Positions 46,231 through 58,836 are shown, numbered from the stretch's first letter. The stretch is DNA of 64,000 bases from Atrina japonica (GCA_030159075.1 BROG01000472.1:434001-498000); one strand, 5' to 3'. Translations and numbers: made by a program. The notes: generated from the sequence alone by a model not told the origin.

Positions 46231-46689
46231 ATAACTCCCAATATATACATTATTGTCGTAAGGAATCGGTGATTGTTTCTTAACAGATTAGTGGACCAGG
46301 CGAAATCAGTATGACCAATAACTGTTGCCTTTCTTTTACTTCCGCTCTCAAACTTCGAAAGATGGCCGCCATTACATATATGTAAGCGAATAACTAGTAC
46401 AAAACAGATTAATTTTTATTTGTCATGGACGTGGATAATTAATGGAGTATGTATAGGATACCGCTACCTTAAATTTAAGTGGTAGTTATCAACCATTTTA
46501 CTTTAATCAGCCAAAACCAACGGACAAATATGACTTGGGACAAATTATAAGAGGTCTTTCCACTGAAAGGTGGAAAGCCCTAATTATCAGATCACAAAAA
46601 AGATAACTCTAACAAAAATAAACAAAATAAGGCCATAAGAGTTATTCCTCTTGTACATGTATATAAACATTCATTATTTAGGTAATGAT

Positions 46690-48540
46690 AGGTTTGCTGT
46701 ACAACAATTTTGTTGATATCTGTTATACTTTCTATTTTGTACAACAGGTTTGTTGATATCTATATACTTATGCTGTCCTAAAGATTTGTTGATCTCTACA
46801 TACTGTCTATGTTGTTCAACAGGTTTGTTGATACACACACACACACACACACTTATCGACGATGTTCGGTCCATAAATAATTCAGAATTTCAGAATTACT
46901 TCGGCCAGATTTATCCTGTTGAGCTAGAGATCAATGAGACGACAGAGAGCAATACATCTCCTTCTTACCTAGATTTCTCCTGTCTATTCGAAAGGACTGT
47001 CAACTTTAAATTTCTCTTTATGACAAACGCGACGACTTCAATTTCCATATCACAAACTTCCCGTTTCCAAGTAGTAATAGTCCATCTTCCCCTGCCTGTG
47101 ACGTTTTCAATTCAAAACTTATACGTTATGCCAGGGCGTGCTCTTTTTATGAATGTTTTATTCTGAGAGCAAAACGACTAGCCAATAAACTACTTACATA
47201 ATGTTGTTGATCGCTTGGAGTCGTCGTTTAAGAAGTTTTATGGTCGATACGGGGATGAAGTCCCCATCCCTGAAATATTAGATAGTATTCGGGAGCACGG
47301 CCACAGACAGTGACACCCTTTCACCAATCGTGCTTTTCACTTAACTTGACCTTATCACCAAACTTGACCTTTTACCCAAATTGACAAGAAAGGTTTCCAT
47401 GGTACGTTTACCACGGGTGTGGCATACCAGCAGAAGACGCTGACACCTTCCGGACACCTGGTCTTATTCCGTTTGGGATTCGCAATTGTTTTTCATGTTG
47501 AGACCATTTACACATCTAATTGGTCGTCTTATAATGGTTTTGATTATCGATTGGTATTTCTTCAATTTTACTTTCTATGTTGTTCTAAAGGTTTGTTGAT
47601 ATCTATTTACTTTATATATTGTTCAACGGGTTTATTGATGTCTATATATTTACTATGTTGTTCTAAAGGTTTGTTCATATCTATATAATTTCTATGTTGT
47701 TGGACATGTGTCTTGATATTTATATAATTTCTATGTTGTTCAACAGGTTTTTTATATCTATATACTTTCTATGTTGTTGGACAGGTTTGTTAATATTTAT
47801 ATACTTTCTATGTTGTTTAACAGTTTTTTTATATCTATATACATTCTATGTTATTAACATCTTTGTTGATATCTTGGATAGGTTTATTGATATCTATATA
47901 TTTTCTATGTTGTTAGACAAGATTGTTGATATCTATATACTTTCTATGTTGTTGGATATGTTTGCTGATACCTATATACTTTCTATGTTGTTTAATATTT
48001 TTTCATATCTTTATACGTTCTATTTTATTAGACAGGTTTGTTGATATCTATATACTTTTTGTTGCTTGACAATTTTGTTGATATCTATACACGTTCTATG
48101 TTGTTAAACAGCTTTGTTGATATCTATTTACTTTATATATTCTTCAACAGGTTTGTTGATATCTATATACTTTATATATTGTTAACAGGTTTGTTGATAT
48201 CTATATACTTTATATATTTTTCAACAGGTTTGTTGATATTTACATTCTTTCTATGTTGTTGAACAGGTTTTTTGATATATACGTTGTATATTTTAAGGGC
48301 AGCTTTGTTGATATCTATATACTTTCTATGTTGGTCGACAGGTTTGTTGATATCTATGTACTATCTATGTTGGTCGACAGGTTTGTGGATATCTATGTAC
48401 TTTCTATGTTGGTCGACAGGTTTTATGATATATACTTTTTATGTTTTGTACAGGTTTGTTGATATCTATGTACTTTCTATGTTGGTCGACAGGTTTGTTG
48501 ATATCTATGTACTTTCTATGTTGGTCGACAGTTAATATAA
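46690..48540. repeat. ~39-bp minisatellite, about two dozen units, split by a PLE fragment
   Basis: Unit close to TTCTATGTTGTTCAACAGG followed by TTTGTTGATATCTATATAC. A first block (46690-46830) and a main block (47575-48535) are separated by a PLE family 2 fragment and a short (CA)n run. Units near 48300-48530 are more uniform (TTGGTCGACAGG variant), suggesting recent amplification. Open frames through the array (DIYILSMLL repeats) are artefacts of unit length 39. Confidence 0.85.
46853..47555 (+). mobile_element. PLE family 2 fragment inserted in the minisatellite
   Basis: Plus-strand RT remnant: DDVRSINNSEFQNYF, IYPVELEINETTESN, SPSYLDF, then broken frames with YVMPGRA and KKFYGRYGDEVPIPEIL. 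The non-coding 3' part (TTCCGGACACCTGGTCTTAT, CCGTTTGGGATTCGC) is the reverse complement of sequence at 55650-55720, defining a second family. The RT active-site Tyr-Ile-Asp-Asp is cut at the 5' end of the fragment. Confidence 0.65.
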
Positions 48541-48950
48541 TTTCATTTTTTGTAAAACATCTCATTAGATTGGAAGAAAATGCTAGGCTAAATGTGTGTA
48601 ACCTACTTTGCTATGACGCAAGTAACTACGTCAGCCGTCACTAGGACAACAAGAGCAGCTGTTCAATATATCATTGCGCTTCATCATCCATTGTTTGTGT
48701 TGTATTTTTTAAATATCGTAATAAGAATTTAAAATTGAATTTAAAGGATTGTATTTTTCACTTATTAGATTATAAGGATTAACATTAACCTTTCAGTTGT
48801 TTACTGAAAAATAACCAATGTTGAGGCAGAGTACACTTTTTTGTATTGCGCTTCGCAAGTGAGAAAGACTTATTCAGCCTCCAATGTCATATGAATTCCA
48901 CAGTACAGTATGTACCATCTTGCAGAATGAGAATGTTCTTACTAAGATAT
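48541..48950. other. No gene seen
   Basis: Spacer between two minisatellites. No recognisable feature. Confidence 0.4.
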
Positions 48951-48952
48951 AA

Positions 48953-49470
48953 GCAGCTTAGCAATGCCACCACCCGACATTTTATAAACAGCTTAGCAAT
49001 GCCAGCACCCGGCCGACATTTTATAAGCATCTTAGCAATGCCAGCACCCGACATTTTATAAGCAGATTAGCAATCGCACAACCCGACATTTTATAAGCAG
49101 ATTAGCAATGCCTCCGACCGGTATTTTATAAGCAGATTAGCAACACAACCATCTGACATTTTATAAGCAGATTAGCAACGCCACCATCCGACATTTTATA
49201 AGCAGATTAGCAATGCCACTACCAGACATTTTATAAGCAGATTAGCAATGCCACCGACCGGTATTTTATAAGCAGATTAGCAATACAACCACCAGACATT
49301 TTATAAGCAGATTAGCAACGCCACCAACCCGACATTTTATAAGCAGCTTTGCAACGTCACCGACCGGCATTTTATAAGAGCCTAGCAATGCCACCACCCG
49401 ACATTTTATAAGCAGATTAGCAAGGCCACCCCCGGCATTTTATAAGCAGCTTAGCAATGCCACCATTTTT
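48953..49470. repeat. ~35-bp minisatellite, about 14 units
   Basis: Unit close to TTATAAGCAGATTAGCAATG followed by CCACCACCCGACATT. Variants alternate between ACCCGACATT and GACCGGTATT, hinting at a higher-order arrangement. No spacer-like unique sequence, so not a CRISPR array. Confidence 0.88.
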
Positions 49471-49727
49471 TATTCATACCATTTTCTTTAATAAATAAAT
49501 AGCAAACATATTCTTGCTTTTTATTTTATATTCATAGAAAATAAGTTGAACTCTAGGCCTATATCCCTTAATCAAATCAAAATGAACATTGAATATGTAA
49601 CAAGACATAAACGAATAGATATAAATAAGTATTCAGTCATCAATTTCTTGCATTTCTGAAGTTCACACACAAAAATTTAAAAACTGCAGATACAAACACA
49701 CATACATATACATCCACCAACAAACAC

Positions 49728-51765
49728 TTAGACATTTGAACACCTAACAACATTTTGTTCGTGTATCTGCAAATTGTTTAAGATAAACAGAAGCTGATAT
49801 GGAACACAGTATTCGGTAATCACAGTCTGTTCGGCTCTTTCGAGTGCACTATTTTCTCCAACGCCGTGATTATCAGCAATAATTCTAGTATATGCCAAAG
49901 TCACAGTGTAATACGGCAATATATTTCTCCGGATGTATCTGCTGAACGATCTTGATGTTACTCCTGTTCTTTCCCACAGCCTTTCCTGTGCTGATATGGA
50001 CCTCATGAATGCATAATAGGTCGAAATATTATCATATATTTCTTGGAATGATATCTATAAAAAGATAAAAACATACTTTTTATCCATTATAACTTTGGTA
50101 CACAAATTTCCAATCAAAGAAAACAAATTGGTCAATATTCATTAAAATGTTTTATAACTTTTTCTGCACTCAACTTTGTTTGGATTTAATTATGATGATT
50201 AAGCTCATATACTATTAAAATGATATAACTTTAAAAGGGAAAAGGATGTGAAACTGTAACAATCTGTTCTAAGTTTTTGTTACAAAATATGGAAGGTTCA
50301 ATTGAAAGTTGGACAGTAAAGGACTAAACTCAAATTCTGGCTATTAGTCAGTTCAACATACAGAATAACCGTACTAGATTATGTCACCTTTTGATAAAAA
50401 ATAGCAAAGCAAAGGTGCGTTTGTGTATATATAGGACAGAGAAAAATCGAATTTGTGCGGAAAATAAAAACCATGTGTACTAGTACATCAAAGTATTTCT
50501 AAATATAATTCATAACACATACGCAAATTTCAAAATTTTGATCCAGAGATGTGAAAGTTGTCTATAAAACCTAATGTAAAATACGTGTCGAAATTTACCT
50601 CAAATCCGACGTGTTTATTTACTAAATTGAACAGCGGTAATGAATTGTAAACCGTATAGGGGCCGTCTCAGAAAGCCAAAATTATAAAATTATTTAGATA
50701 ATTCGAACCTCAGTCTTTCGTGAAATATTAGTAAATGTACAAAACCAATGATACTCAGCCTCGTCGCGCCTTTCGTGACATTTATGATATTTAGGCGAAA
50801 CTCATGTAAAAGACATACTTATAATTTGTTTAGGTACCGACTATTTTCGTAGACGCTGTTTCTAAGTAAGCCGATAATGTGACTACTTCGCAACACTGTC
50901 TATGAACATAAATAAATAAATGAATAAAATTGAGTAACATATCCATTGTAACATTGATTTTTATGTTTTCCCGGCTGCCATAGGCATACCGAAGATGTTG
51001 CAGCGTGAATAATCTGCAAATAAAACCGAAATTGTGAGGTCACCAATCATTCAAGCAAGTTTGGTGCCCAGCGGAATTGTCCTACACAAGTCCTCATTTT
51101 ACAACCGATTATATGGTTTGATTTTAAACATTTAAAAAATATATAAACACCATTTATATGGAACATGAAGTGGCCACCTAGATCTATTTCGCTAATTTTT
51201 TGTTGTGGAATAAACACAAATGATTGATCAAAATATCAAAAATGGCACTTTCAACACCACAAATCTCCGAAACTAGACTTTTCTCAGATATAAAGCATAT
51301 ATTCTAAATCGCATCGACGTGTAAAACTCAAATTCTGTCCAACTGTTTCCTTCTTCCCAAGATGCTACAATGCGCTATTAAAACGGCTGTCAGCTCTGTT
51401 AGCATTTCTCTCCGAAAGAATGAAATATTTCTGCTCAATTCAATATTAATCTTTGACACAACCCCTTCAAATTTTATTTTATGTAGGTAATACAACATAT
51501 CTTCTGTTGATTGCTTTAAACCATTGTCATGAAATGACAGAAATTTTTAGGAATTTCTAAGAGTACAGGGCTCAATCTTGTGGATGGATTTATGTAGTAA
51601 ATTCTGTGTAGATACGTATTGTACAGGCGAATTCATTAACGTAAGATAATGGATCAAGATATAGATGCCTTTGAGAAAATCGCGAAAATATTGTCCTATA
51701 TGTACCCTAACACACTATACATTATATATCACAATATTTGTTTTAGTCGATTTATTACAACAATT

Positions 51766-51848
<83 letters not shown>

Positions 51849-53124
51849 GAGTATGTGTTACTGGTATTGTCGCAGCTGTTCTAATTCTAAACCCATCTAT
51901 GTCTATAAGAAGTGAATTTTCCAAGCAGGAAGAATGTGAGCTTAATTCTGTAGTTCAAGTTCGTTGGGATATATTGTATTCATATCTCCTATGTAAATTA
52001 GATATATCTCTAATTTATATTCCGTCACATTTTATCTATGGTACTTTTGATTAATTTCAGGTATTTCCGCCTGACCACGTAAATTACCTACTTGAATACA
52101 TGACTCACGGACAAACTGGGGTAGATCTGTGACACATTCAGCATGAATCCTAGTCACGTTCGGAATTTGATTTCTTTTTGTCTGCAAAAAAAAAAAAACA
52201 CTTTAAGAATATCAATAATATGGATTTGAAAGTGTTATTGGTTAGAAGGCCATTAAAACAATGTATAATTTAACACATTGTTAATTGTCAAACACGGATA
52301 TGTGTGCCATCACTCAATATGAGATAACAGTTTGTAACAATATATAAATTGACGGAAAATATCTAAATATATGAATTTAATTTTTTAAAAAAAATACGAG
52401 ATCAAATGTCAATATAGGTCATAACAAATATAAAATTTTGCGTGGATGTGTATCGACGGCATTTGTAAAAACACAACTTGTAATAACATCACCATTTTCA
52501 AAATCATGTTTTACTGCAGTTCGACTAGCTGAATGAAGTTTAGTTTCGTTAACGATTATTTCATTCAGTTAATTAAAATTTACAACTATACGTGGTGCCT
52601 CCGCATCGATGGTTAAGTGCATGGCTATTTAAACCATGAAGTCTCTCTATTGTCAACTGAGGTTTGAGTCCCGCTGAAACCTAAGCTGATTTCATGAGAA
52701 AGTTTAGTTTACTTCCAGAAGGCCGGTGGTTACTGAAAAATTCTTAGGTGTGTTGTAAAACACTATTTCAGTTAAGGCATTGGATCCTCAAGTACGATTC
52801 GGACTGCTGTTTCCTTCCTCGCCAAGAACAGAAAAAATTAAAATCCGACTGTTGATGAACAAATATCTCTTATCAGATTAGTAGAGCTTGGATGTTTAAC
52901 ATTTTATGTACAAAAACGTATTTGCATTATATTGACCATTAATTTCAAAATATAAAAATGCTTACTATTTTATTTCTAAGCACCCTAGTACTGTGTATCA
53001 GACTATGTATACTGTTGTGGAGAACATCCAGGTTTTGCTGTTGCTCATTGTCACTGATGAAGACATGTGAGGATACGATACTTAGAGAAAATAACAATAC
53101 ATTTAGTCGGAGGAAATGCAACAT
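49728..53124 (-). CDS. Secreted helical protein gene 2 (cytokine-like candidate), three exons
   Basis: Minus-strand exons 53124-52966 (53 codons), 52181-52092 (30 codons) and 50054-49728 (108 codons plus stop) join in phase 0 with GTAAG and GTAGG donors and AG acceptors to give 191 aa with no stop. A signal peptide (MLHFLRLNVLLFSLSIVSS) precedes a helix (LDVLHNSIHSLIHSTRVLRN). The short exon has VTRIHAEC and DLPQFV, aligning with VKIETC...LPLDEL of gene 1. The last exon starts ISFQEIYDNISTYY and has two further helical stretches (SFSRYIRRNILPYYTVTLA, TVITEYCVPYQLLFILNNLQ). No transmembrane segment besides the signal. The large introns contain microsatellite DNA. No known domain recognised by sequence alone. 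Confidence 0.7.
51769..51847. repeat. (AT)n microsatellite in intron 2 of gene 2
   Basis: Pure AT dinucleotide run. Open frames of alternating Tyr-Ile through it are artefacts. Confidence 0.95.
52595..52690 (+). repeat. tRNA-like SINE head
   Basis: A-box-like GATGGTTAAGTGCATGG followed by a B-box-like GGTTTGAGTCCCGC (52661-52674), with a leucine-tRNA-like long spacing. Acceptor pairing is poor; read as a SINE promoter or a decayed tRNA copy. It lies in intron 1 of gene 2, antisense to it. Confidence 0.45.
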
Positions 53125-53775
53125 TTTCCTTGCTTGACGACAAGTTTCATACACTGATTCATCTTAGACATGAAGCTTGTCTTTATATATACTGCAAATT
53201 TCCTAAAATAGAAAAATTGGTCGAAAATGTTAGTAGGTTTCAGTTATACCATGAAAGATATATATAATTCCATTTTAAGAAAAACATAAAATACATCCTG
53301 AAGAGATAATATTTCAATTACCTTTTCTAAAAATTCTAATCTTTTACACCGGAAGATACATATATATGATTTTATGTTAAACCTATCGATTTCATTATTC
53401 TATGGAAATCGTAGAAAATCGTCAATTAACACCCACCCTCACAATAAGAGAAATATCTGAATATGATACTATAATCAAAAGTAATCTTATTACATTATCA
53501 TTGCAATATCACACTACATTTAGAAGAAAATACTGTAATATATTTTCCTAACATTGAAATGTCCAACTAACTCTTATTAGGAATTTTTTAATTACTGGCA
53601 TAAGTATGGGATTATTGATCATGATAGGGCACTACTGTTGTCCATTACAAAACTTCTTTCCGAAACAAAGGTAAAATTTGACAGGCACCAAAGTCATATA
53701 AAGCCTCCCAATACACAAAATGATAGCGCATATAAAACACCATGAATGATTTCATTAGCTAAAAAAATGACATGT

Positions 53776-53777
<2 letters not shown>
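53125..53777. other. 5' flank of gene 2, nothing recognised
   Basis: Upstream (promoter side) of the minus-strand gene 2. AT-rich. No TATA box or known binding-site cluster could be singled out. Confidence 0.4.
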
Positions 53778-53814
<37 letters not shown>

Positions 53815-53838
53815 AACACACACACACACACACACACA
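53778..53838. repeat. (CA)n microsatellite
   Basis: Two CA blocks separated by TACAAA. Confidence 0.95.
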
Positions 53839-53974
53839 TTTTAAAAAGAGTATTACCGCAAACAACGAGTTTCGTAGATAACTTACAATCTATTTTATCC
53901 GTGAAAACAAAACACTGTGACGTTATCGAAATGGTCGAGGATTAGGGGGGGTGTACAACACAATGAAATTTTGA

Positions 53975-54135
53975 TTATCTGTTCGATCTGTTGTTGCATC
54001 GTCTCTACCAATTGTGACGAGGCTTTGTTTATCACTTATTTCATTTGGATTTAACATAACTGATGTGACCGATCAACAGGGTATGCTTACTCCTCCATGG
54101 CACCTGACCCCACCTCTTGATTTTCAGAGGCCGGG
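53975..54135 (+). mobile_element. PLE family 1, 3' tail fragment (plus orientation)
   Basis: Contains ACCAATTGTGACGAGG, TGTGACCGATCAACAGG and ATGGCACCTGACCCCACCTC, the reverse complement of the tails at 775 and 4185 with some divergence. Only the extreme 3' end remains. Confidence 0.65.
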
Positions 54136-54193
54136 TTTGTATCAAGTGTATCATATCACATGATCACACAAACATACGCATATACCAGTATAA

Positions 54194-54194
<1 letters not shown>

Positions 54195-54271
<77 letters not shown>

Positions 54272-54291
54272 GTGTGTGTGTGTGTGTGTGC
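54195..54291. repeat. (TA)n followed by (TG)n microsatellite
   Basis: AT run to about 54270, then a TGTGTG run and CGCGCGCC. Confidence 0.95.
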
Positions 54292-54796
54292 GCGCGCCAT
54301 GTTTACTGCCAATGACTTGAGATACATGTCCAGATATAAATTGTTATTTGTTATCAATATCCATGATGTGAAATAAATACCCAGCTATAAATAAGGGACT
54401 ACAAGTCATTTTACTAATGCTGTAGGCATATGCGATTCTCTAAATCGTGTTTCCCCTATATGTCCTATATGCCATCAAATGGAAATCTAACGGATATATC
54501 AACACTGATATAAAGGTCATATTTCACTAGATATTCATAGGCAAATCGTCAAAGTTATTGAAAAAGTTTTTAAAAAATTCCCTCTGGTTTTTATGCATCA
54601 ACAACTCTCTTTTGGGGGAAAAAGTCAAATCATTTCATGTATGAATCTAAAAACTGGTGAAATTCTCGCTTTATCAATACAAAAGTATGAAACTTGCCAA
54701 TGACTGGTAAGGGAAGTGCAAATATTTTAGAACGAGCTATGTTGTTATGCATTGGATGACGCATGACTCAAGTGTACTCCGTATTCCCTAGTAGAA

Positions 54797-54858
54797 ATAG
54801 TACTAAAAGTAGCAGTAGTAGTAGTAGTAGTAGAAGTAGTAGTAGTAGTAGTAGTAGT
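54797..54858. repeat. (AGT)n trinucleotide repeat
   Basis: Imperfect AGT/AGC trinucleotide array of about twenty units. Confidence 0.9.
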
Positions 54859-54936
54859 GGTAGTAGTGATGGAATTAGTGTATGTTGAGTAAGCTTTTAC
54901 ATATAGGATCATCTAGAAATATGAACAGCACATGCG

Positions 54937-55350
54937 AGCCAATAAGAGGTAACACTTTCAACTCTAAGTATCCAGATAGTATCATTTTTTCTATTGTTTA
55001 GATCTGTCTAGGCCAATAAGAGGTAACACGTTCAACTCTAAGTATCAAGATAGTATCTTTTTTCTATTGTTTAGATCTGTCTAGGCCAATAAGAGGTAAC
55101 ACTTTCAACTCTAAGTATCCAGATAGTATCATTTTTTTCTATTGTTTAGATCTGTCTAGGCCAATAAGAGGTAACACGTTCAACTCTAAGTATCAGATAG
55201 TATCATTTTTTTCTATTGTTTAGATCTGTCTAGGCCAATAAGAGGTAACACGTTCAACTCTAAGTATCAAGATAGTATCTTTTTTCTATTGTTTAGATCT
55301 GTCTAGGCAAATAAGAGGTAACACTTTCATCTCTAAGTATCTAGATAGTA
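54937..55350. repeat. ~74-bp tandem repeat, five and a half units
   Basis: Unit starts AGGCCAATAAGAGGTAACAC and ends TGTTTAGATCTGTCT. Units differ by a few bases (CTTTCAACTC or CGTTCAACTC; TATCCAGA or TATCAAGA). The last unit is interrupted by a PLE tail at about 55350. Confidence 0.9.
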
Positions 55351-55625
55351 GACAGTCAAGTCCAATGAAACACGTGAGGAGTGAATCTTCGTCACAACTG
55401 GTACAGACGTCTCAACAACCGCCAACGAAAAGGCAACTCAACATTTCACTTTGTGAAACAGAGTAGTCGCAAACAAGACTATTATACCGACCGTAAAATT
55501 TGCGGAACGTTGACATTAAACGCGGGTGACTGAGGGATATTACTACTTAAATGTGGAAAATTTACGATGGGAAAGCCGAAATCGTCGCGTTTGTCATATA
55601 GCTTAGTTGCTAATTTTCCGTCCGA
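55345..55625 (-). mobile_element. PLE family 1 3' fragment with internal deletion
   Basis: Minus-strand fragment starting within the tail (CAGTCAAGTCCAATGAAACA). It matches copy A but lacks about 130 bases after GACATTAAACGCGG, and joins a PLE family 2 piece at about 55622. Confidence 0.75.
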
Positions 55626-56910
55626 TGATGTTCAAAAAATGAAAAACAATCCTTAAATAGTCTCAACATGAAGAACAATCCCAAACGGGATAAAACCGGG
55701 TGTCCGGAAGGAGTCTGTGAACTCTGTTGGCATGCCACATCCGTCCCAAACGTTCCATGAAAACCTTTCTAGTTCGATGAATGGGTCAAATTCGGTGAAA
55801 AGACATAGTTCTTTGAAAAGCATGACTGGCGAAAGGGAGTCCTTATCTGTGGTCGTACTCCAGAATACTCACTTATATTCCTGAATGGGGACTTCATAAT
55901 GTTTAACAAGATCCTAATATTGACCATAAAACATTTTAAACGACGATTTCAAGCATTCAACCTCGTGTAAGTTGTTTATTGGCGAGTCTTTTCGCTCTCA
56001 GAATAAAACATTCATAAGAAGATCATGCCCTGGCATAAGGTATAAGTTGTAAAATGAAAACGCCATAGGCAGGGGAAGATGGAATATTACTAATAAGATA
56101 CGGGAAGTTCGCGATATGAAAATTGAATTCGTCGCGTTTGTCATAAAGGAGTTGCGAAGTTGATCATCCTTTCCAATCGACAGGAGAAAATCTAGTTAAG
56201 AAGCAGATCTGGCCGAGGTAATTCTGAAATTCTGAATCATTTATGGACATAACGTCGTCGATATTCCTGTTAGTAAAATTGAATCGAGATTATGTTTGTG
56301 TCCTTTCGAGAGCAGAGACTTATATATTCCGTTTCATATGAATACAAAAAAGATGTCGGTCAAGAGTTGTGCACAATTGATACTCATTTGAATGCCGCCA
56401 ATTTGTTGGAAAACTTTTCCTCCAAAACCCACGTAGATGTTGTCCCAACATCATGATAATATCGTCTTCAGTGTACTTGTTATTGGAATCAGAGTGTTCC
56501 TTAACAAAATAAGGTTCTTCATGACCTAACACTAGATAATTTTCATTCATATATGCGATTTCCATTTTTGTATATAAAGAAGTTTTGTATAATAAATGTT
56601 AATCTGTTCTTGGCGAGTAATTGTTGTGTAAAGGGTCGAAAAATCGAAAGACTTGATGCTTGTCATATGTTTGAAATTTGGAGACTTTAAATGCTCCAAC
56701 AATTCTTTTGAATTCTTTAGTATCCACATCTAATTGACTTATTGAGTAGGCCGTTTTACAGTACTTCCGAAGACCTTGTTTAATATATGTAAGAAGTTTG
56801 GCGATAAAGATAAAGGCTTGATGGAGCACTTAGATGACCCCGGAATGAATCAGTGTTTATAGGGATTGTTGTGCATCTTTGGTACACGGATGGTTTTTTT
56901 TTCACTTTTG
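55622..56910 (-). pseudogene. PLE family 2 reverse transcriptase, broken copy
   Basis: Minus-strand fragments: 56547-56829 with MWILKNSKELLEHLKSPNFK, MTSIKSFDFSTLYTTI and KPLSLFIAKLLTYI-type sequence; 56320-56565 with NYLVLGHEEPYFVKEHSDSN and KYTEDDIIMMLG. The later part is recognisable only in pieces down to the 3' tail with CCGGTTTTATCCCGTTTGGG. Same gene order as family 1 but clearly diverged. Inactive. Confidence 0.65.
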
Positions 56911-57194
56911 ATACATACGTTCCTGAATGAAGCTTTAAATGTATAAAGGGGAAATTGGCTACAAAATGGCCACAATGGTTCAATAAGCGAATGAATTTTA
57001 AATAACTGAAAACAATTTGCAATTAAGATAAATGACTTATAATTTACAGAATAATAATAATAACAATGTCGATGTCTTCTAGTGATATATAGATTTGCAG
57101 GAAATTACTTAGTTAAGATTACAAGCAATTTGCATTGCCATTGTTTTATTTTAAATCAGAGTTGTCGAAAGTAATTTCCCACATGTTCAGAAAT

Positions 57195-58836
57195 TAGACA
57201 ATATAAAAATTTCAGATACCAAAGTATAAATCAATAGAATGTCCAGAACACAGATACAAATCCGGTAAAAATGGACAAACACGGACCTCTGGAAACCAAA
57301 AGGGGGATCAGGTGCCATGGAGGAGTAAGCATCCCCTGTCGACCGGTCACACCCGCCGTGAGTCCACAGTCAAGTCCAACGAAACAAGTGAGGAGTGCAT
57401 CCTCGTCACATTTGGTTCAGACGTCTCAACAACCCCCAACGAAAAGGCAACTCAACATTTCACTTAGTGAAACAGAGTACTCGCAAACAAGACTATTCTA
57501 CCGACCGTAAAATTTGCGGAACGTCGACATCAAACGCGGTTTTCGATATCCCTGTGTCAATAATTTGTCAGTGAGTAGTTTACCTCTGTATATGAAATTT
57601 TCATATGTTGTGCACGCCCTGGCATATCGGATCATTTGTGAAATATAAACTCCATATGCGGGTGACTGAAGGATATTACTACTTAAATGTGGAAAATTTA
57701 CGATGGGAAAGCCGAAATCGTCGCGTTTATCGTATAGCTTAGTTGCTAATTTCCCGTATGAAGCGTGTGTGCTTGATTCTGTTGTATCTTTAATTTCTAG
57801 TTCACTGGGATATATCGCATTGACATATGTATGAAAATTGTCATTATTAATTGACAAAACGTCATCGATATATCTAAATGTATGTCAAATTAAAGGACAC
57901 CGCTACCTTTTTCTTATTTTGATTCAGCAGTTTCTGAATGCAGTCTGCTTCGTATGAATAAAGGAACAGGTCGGCCAATAAAGGAGCACAATTGGTTCCC
58001 ATAGGAATGCTGATAGTTTGTTGAAAGACCACGTCTCCGAACATAACAAATATATTGTGTATTAGAAATTCCAGCATGTTTTTTTATATCAACTTCAGTA
58101 TATTTATGTGTAGAATCAGAGTGGTGTTTAACGAAATAAGTATCCTGATAGCCAATCACTAGATATTTAAATTTTGGGTACCACCTTTAGTGAATAAACA
58201 GTTGTCTATGATGCTGAAAAGTCTTTCTTTTAATTTTTTATGTGGAATAGTAGTGTAAAGAGTAGAGAAGTCATAAGTTTTGATACTGTGAATTCGAGAA
58301 AAATTGTGTGCCTTGAAATTTTCTAAAAGCTGTTTAGAATTTTTAAGTATCCACATCTGATTTACACCGCTTCTGGAATAAGCAACTGTACAGTATTGCT
58401 GAAGTTTCTCCTTAATGACTGTCAATATCTTGGTAAGGAGTAAAGATAAAGGTTTGATAGAACATTTGCTGGATCCTGCTATGTATCTTTGTTTATATGG
58501 GGTTTTATGAAGTTTAGGTATCCAGTGTAAATGTGGTAGCTCGAAATCAGTATCCGTTGTAGGTATATCAAATGAGCGTAATACGGACACGTGATTTTGA
58601 AGGATCTCGTCCTTTGAAAGTGAGCTACGTGTGTATGTAGGATTTCCAGAATTCGTATTAAACCCAAGTTCTTCTAATAAACAATTATAGTAATGTGCCT
58701 TACAAATAAAAACTATATTATTTGAGGCTTTGTCTGCTGGTACCAGTACATATTGGTCATGTAACCTATCCAGTTCAGTTACTACTTCTGGATCATTAAA
58801 TACAGAGGGATAACGTGTTTTCATAGAATCTTTCAC
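57195..58836 (-). mobile_element. PLE family 1, best preserved copy in the window
   Basis: Minus strand, with 3' tail (57200-57500), RT C-terminus, palm and N-terminal region. It ends at 58836, where a SINE tail begins. The region 56910-57195 upstream of its tail is unassigned. Confidence 0.8.
57498..58836 (-). pseudogene. PLE family 1 reverse transcriptase, best copy (two or more breaks)
   Basis: 58836-58159 is open for 225 codons: RYPSVFNDPEVVTELDRL, YVLVPADKASNNIVFICK, HLHWIPKLHKTPYKQRYIAG, MWILKNSKQLLENFKAHN, TYDFSTLYTTIPHKKLKERL. A frame change follows; 58077-57874 has NIFVMFGDVVFQQ and IPMGTNCAPLLADLFLYSYE, and the YIDD active-site block lies at a small insertion near 57875. 57857-57498 has NAIYPSELEIKDTTESS, KLYDKRDDFGFPIVNFPHL and YGVYISQMIRYARAC. 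The expected LDILL strand is missing by deletion near 57755. Reverse transcriptase role is clear; activity is lost. Confidence 0.78.

Larger units (their letters stand above)
42205..46250 (-). mobile_element. Endogenous adintovirus/Polinton-like fragment, copy B (inverted)
   Basis: Opposite orientation to copy A. On the minus strand it reads ATPase (45770-45090), basic protein (45030-44400), a tiny C2H2 ORF (44334-44239), two hypothetical proteins (44172-43900; 43811-43109), an integrase N-terminal fragment (42960-42735) and an adenain-type protease (42613-42205); a divergent small gene begins near 45970 on the plus strand. It is less truncated than copy A but more mutated. The two copies differ at many sites, so the pair arose as separate or anciently duplicated insertions and not as a recent inverted duplication. 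Confidence 0.75.

Noticed and set aside
46008..46250. 80-codon minus-strand ORF at the edge of viral copy B
   Set aside because: Antisense to the plus-strand small-gene remnant that has a counterpart in copy A.
47419..48644. Overlapping ORFs with DIYILSMLL repeats that look like membrane proteins
   Set aside because: Product of a 39-bp minisatellite whose length is a multiple of three; all three frames stay open.
48953..49470. Regular direct repeats that could suggest a CRISPR array
   Set aside because: Units are contiguous with no unique spacers, and the genome is eukaryotic; this is a minisatellite.
51649..52054. Long Tyr-Ile repeat ORFs around AT runs (also at 25273, 54117, 59848)
   Set aside because: They arise from reading through (AT)n microsatellites; no coding evidence.
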